Part shown: piece after piece, positions 32,422 to 34,962 of the stretch
How the letters are laid out: every line of letters starts with the position of its first letter
How positions within the stretch are numbered: the stretch's first letter is position 1
Assembly (NCBI GenBank): GCA_946407235.1
Contig: CAMJNF010000009.1
Location: 1 to 34,962 of the forward strand
Direction of reading: 5' to 3'
Source: an uncultured Fibrobacter sp.
GTDB lineage: Bacteria > Fibrobacterota > Fibrobacteria > Fibrobacterales > Fibrobacteraceae
DNA: 34,962 nucleotides
The notes under the pieces: generated by a model
Database searches by the model: none
What the model saw: the letters and a program-made list of their open reading frames with translations, nothing else
What the model was told of the DNA's origin: nothing
Program-made: the position numbers and the translations under genes

Positions 32422-34812
32422 TTAATTTTCGCTTATTTCGTCAGAAGAATCTTTTGGGTCTTCGTTCATGGAATATGCTTTTTCCAATTTTTTGAATTTT
32501 TCGCCACTTTCGTCAATGCCGCGTAAATATTCGCGGACAACGCCTTCGATATGGTATTCCCAAAGCTGTTGGAATCGTTGATTGGTATCACCGCTGTAGT
32601 TTTTGAGTTTTAAGAAATAAGCAGGGCCGATATCGTATGCTGAAGAAAGTCCTTCTGTTTGTTCAATTGCAGCATTCAAAGATTGCATTCGTTTTATTGC
32701 TTCATCCGCATATTCTGCAATACCATTCTCGGTATCGCTTAGCATTTCAATGCGGTCATCAGCCTTGATTTCTTTGAATGCGAATCTACGACGCATTGCA
32801 AAATCCATGCTTTCGACGCTGCGATCAATGTCGTTCATTGTACCGATGATATACACGTTTTCGGGGACGAAGAAACCTTCTGTAAACGTATCGTCGTCAT
32901 CTACAAGATTTTGATACTGTGTCTTTATTTTTCCTTTCTTTCCACGATAACCTGGATCAATAGCGAAGAAAAGTTCTCCAAAAATCTTAGATATCTCACC
33001 ACGATTGATTTCATCAATGATAAAAACAAAGTTTTTTCTGTTTATTTTTATTGCTTCAATATTTTCTTTTTTTATTCCATTGTATTTGGATACAAGCTGA
33101 TTTATGGCCCAACGATATTGGATGTAATCTAAATGATTTGCTCCATTAATATATTTTTCTGCTATATCGTCAATTTCTTTTTGGGTCATTTTATCATGTG
33201 CTATCTGTTTGTCTTTTAATAAACTGAATAGAATTTTCAAGTATTCTTTTTTTGTATTTTTGTGCCTTCCCGATTTTGTGCTAAATACAATCTGCCCCTT
33301 ACTAGACAAAGAAACTCTTAAATCTCCTTTTTCTGTTTTGTATGTTGAGATTACTTCATTATCAATATCATCTTGTAACTCTGCATAAATTTTTTCAAAT
33401 ATTTCATCATCTTTGGTTTCTTGAATGCTGCGATTACTGTCAGTTATATTTTTTATTGCTTTTTTACAGAACCGCTTAAATTCTCCATCTTTAAGTTCAA
33501 ATCCATCAGCCTTGCCATTCTCTCCTTTGGCTGGTCGAAGTCCTTCAACAAAGTCAGTATAGTCGTAGGATTGATGAAATTGAACAAAGCCGATTTCTTC
33601 ATCGGAACAGTCCATAGATTTAGCAATCTGTTTGGCTAAATATGTTTTACCGGTGCCTGGAGCGCCATGAAGAATGATGTTGTGATTTGCAAGTAAAAGA
33701 TTTTTGCAGGCTTCTGTTGTCTTGTTTGTCATAGAGCCAATAAAGTCTCCAAAAATAATTTTAATGGCTTCGTTCCCATTAACAGGAAAAAGTGTTCCGA
33801 ACCAACCTCCTTTATCCATTTTAGGACCCTTCCCATGGAATAGATTGTCGGTGTCTTTATTTATTTTTTCAAGGTTAACAATTCCATTTTCTTTATCTAC
33901 AGAAGTAACTTTTGAAATTTGCCAAATTGTCAAATCATTAGTCCCGCCATAAGAATGAAATGCAAAGAAATCACCTTCTTTTATTTTTTTGATGTTGTCC
34001 CATGCTTGCTTTGCACCCTTATTTGGAGATTCCCTATCCCATCCAATTCGCCAGTATTCATTTTTTTGAAATTCTTCTAATTTGCTTTCTTTACCGTCTT
34101 GCCATTTAATACCCCCGGACCAAAAATTAATTTCATCAATCGGACGAGTGTTTTTCCATGCGTTGTAAGACAATGTGGGTATAGATTGGAGTTCTCCAGT
34201 ATGTTTTTTTTTATTTAAAAAATCTAAAAGTTCATTATATTGCAGGGATTTCGGTTTCTTTTTATCTATTTGCCAAGAATATTTTTCCTTAAGATAGCTT
34301 GAGGTGTTGTTGTCTAGTGGGCATAATTCTTCTGGTCTTATCCAGAAAAAAGCCATAGTCAATTTAGCCAACGCAATACCATCTATTTTTAAAGCATTAT
34401 CAAAATCAGAATCGTCAAACTTAGATTGTTGAACGTCAAGAAATAGTTTCCATAATAAATTTATATCATCTTGCTTGTTTGCATAAACAGAGTTGATGTT
34501 GTTTAAAATGGGAATTCCATCCCAATCAGCTGGAGCAGAACTCTGTAGCTCAAATTTATCTTTGAAGTATGTAGCGATTTCATTTCGCCGTTGAAATGTA
34601 GAACGGTTTAATAGGCCAAATACTGTAAATGGATCAATGTCGTTGATTTTTGAAAAAAGTTTATTTGTCAAATAATCACGGTATTTTTCACGAATACCTT
34701 TTATGATTTCAATAAGAGTTTGACGATTTTCTCTGTATTCACATAATTTGTGGGCGAGTTCCTTAAAAAAGGGAATCCACGTAAAATTATTTGTTGTTGG
34801 TATGTCAGACAT
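32422..34812 (-). CDS. mcrB: McrB-type AAA+ GTPase with EVE/PUA-like N-terminal domain
   Basis: 796 residues. After a ~220-residue helical start, EYWRIGWDRE...GDFFAFHSYGGTNDLTIWQI looks like an EVE/PUA-type modified-base reader (about 240-330). The AAA+ motor has Walker A LHGAPGTGKTYLAKQI (near 382), Walker B FIIDEINRGEISKIFGEL (near 596) and the McrB signature TMNDIDRSVESMDFAMRRRF (near 655). It would recognise modified DNA and translocate, activating McrC. An inserted stretch between Walker A and B (about 435-570, RVSLSSKGQIVFSTKSG) is longer than in E. coli McrB. SD AGAGAGG precedes the ATG, and TATAAT on the minus strand at 34831-34836 is the likely -10. Confidence 0.9.
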   Translation of the reverse strand: MSDIPTTNNFTWIPFFKELAHKLCEYRENRQTLIEIIKGIREKYRDYLTNKLFSKINDIDPFTVFGLLNRSTFQRRNEIATYFKDKFELQSSAPADWDGIPILNNINSVYANKQDDINLLWKLFLDVQQSKFDDSDFDNALKIDGIALAKLTMAFFWIRPEELCPLDNNTSSYLKEKYSWQIDKKKPKSLQYNELLDFLNKKKHTGELQSIPTLSYNAWKNTRPIDEINFWSGGIKWQDGKESKLEEFQKNEYWRIGWDRESPNKGAKQAWDNIKKIKEGDFFAFHSYGGTNDLTIWQISKVTSVDKENGIVNLEKINKDTDNLFHGKGPKMDKGGWFGTLFPVNGNEAIKIIFGDFIGSMTNKTTEACKNLLLANHNIILHGAPGTGKTYLAKQIAKSMDCSDEEIGFVQFHQSYDYTDFVEGLRPAKGENGKADGFELKDGEFKRFCKKAIKNITDSNRSIQETKDDEIFEKIYAELQDDIDNEVISTYKTEKGDLRVSLSSKGQIVFSTKSGRHKNTKKEYLKILFSLLKDKQIAHDKMTQKEIDDIAEKYINGANHLDYIQYRWAINQLVSKYNGIKKENIEAIKINRKNFVFIIDEINRGEISKIFGELFFAIDPGYRGKKGKIKTQYQNLVDDDDTFTEGFFVPENVYIIGTMNDIDRSVESMDFAMRRRFAFKEIKADDRIEMLSDTENGIAEYADEAIKRMQSLNAAIEQTEGLSSAYDIGPAYFLKLKNYSGDTNQRFQQLWEYHIEGVVREYLRGIDESGEKFKKLEKAYSMNEDPKDSSDEISEN

Positions 34813-34830
34813 ATAAACCTCTCTATCTTA

Positions 34831-34836
34831 ATTATA
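34831..34836 (-). promoter_or_regulatory. Candidate -10 box of the mcrBC operon
   Basis: TATAAT on the minus strand ends 18 bases before the mcrB ATG. TTGAAC is 20 bases further upstream, slightly long for a -35. CCTCTCT at 34818-34824 is the complement of the ribosome binding site. Confidence 0.45.
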
Positions 34837-34898
34837 CATTTTGTTGTTCGGTATGCGTTCAATTATTGCGAAAACAAACCTTGATTGGGGGTAAATGC

Positions 34899-34962
34899 CT
34901 ATTCTTGCTTTTCCCATAGCTCTTTCAATCTCTTGAATGCGGCCTTGAACCAATTTGCGTCA
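34899..34962 (-). CDS. C-terminal fragment of a gene cut by the window edge
   Basis: The minus strand frame entering from the right edge reads DANWFKAAFKRLKELWEKQE and stops at TAG (34901-34899). The sequence looks like a helical protein C-terminus and lies on the same strand as mcrBC, 86 bases upstream of the mcrB start. Twenty residues are not enough to name a family. Confidence 0.45.
   Translation of the reverse strand, partial: DANWFKAAFKRLKELWEKQE

Overview
The window most resembles a Fibrobacter (Fibrobacterota) chromosome. The reasons are a secreted NodB-type deacetylase with a poly-Ser linker and a sorting-type tail, a Ser-linker CotH lipoprotein, an unusual BamA, a recC-recB-recD order, and short dispersed intergenic repeats. 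This is a judgement from protein style; no rRNA, tRNA or database match was available.

Layout. 1-54: the 5' end of a class I aminoacyl-tRNA synthetase gene (probably valS, minus), missing from the ORF track. 194-6840: an accessory, defence-like block with a DUF4160 gene overlapping a small partner gene, a membrane-TerB-AAA+ ATPase, a fused nuclease/adenine methyltransferase (type IIG/ISP-like) and an ORF6N (phage-antirepressor-like) gene with an amber codon inside a short tandem repeat. 6939-13022: housekeeping or surface genes: polysaccharide deacetylase, ClC-type anion transporter (possibly the fluoride type) and a large LTD/CotH lipoprotein. 13214-23445: a four-gene plus-strand operon, HIRAN-domain protein then recC, recB and recD, with overlapping or near-touching ends. 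23529-25452: a minus-strand ACT-domain regulator and a phenylacetate-CoA ligase. 25762-29082: bamA and skp/ompH, the outer-membrane protein assembly pair. 29351-34962: a second minus-strand defence block with mcrB, mcrC and a YhcG-type PD-(D/E)XK nuclease flanked on both sides by decayed copies of the same HTH tail, then a gene cut by the window edge.

The most unusual signals are not genes. (1) A family of degenerate 7-bp-phased repeats (TAG every seventh base) occupies at least three intergenic sites; at 23981-24100 two such arms face each other around two perfect hairpins, giving a compact MITE-like element, and at 29080 the array begins at the skp stop codon. (2) Palindromic DNA lies in frame inside several accessory coding sequences: a perfect 16-bp inverted repeat in the ORF6N gene, two 29-bp palindromic direct repeats exactly 60 bp apart in yhcG, and a 27-bp copy of a dispersed intergenic repeat inside the methyltransferase. 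(3) A perfect 10-bp inverted repeat encloses the ribosome binding site and start codon of the methyltransferase. (4) bamA has a clear signal peptide upstream of every ATG/GTG/TTG, implying an ATT or CTG start. No CRISPR array, rRNA, tRNA or intact insertion sequence was seen.
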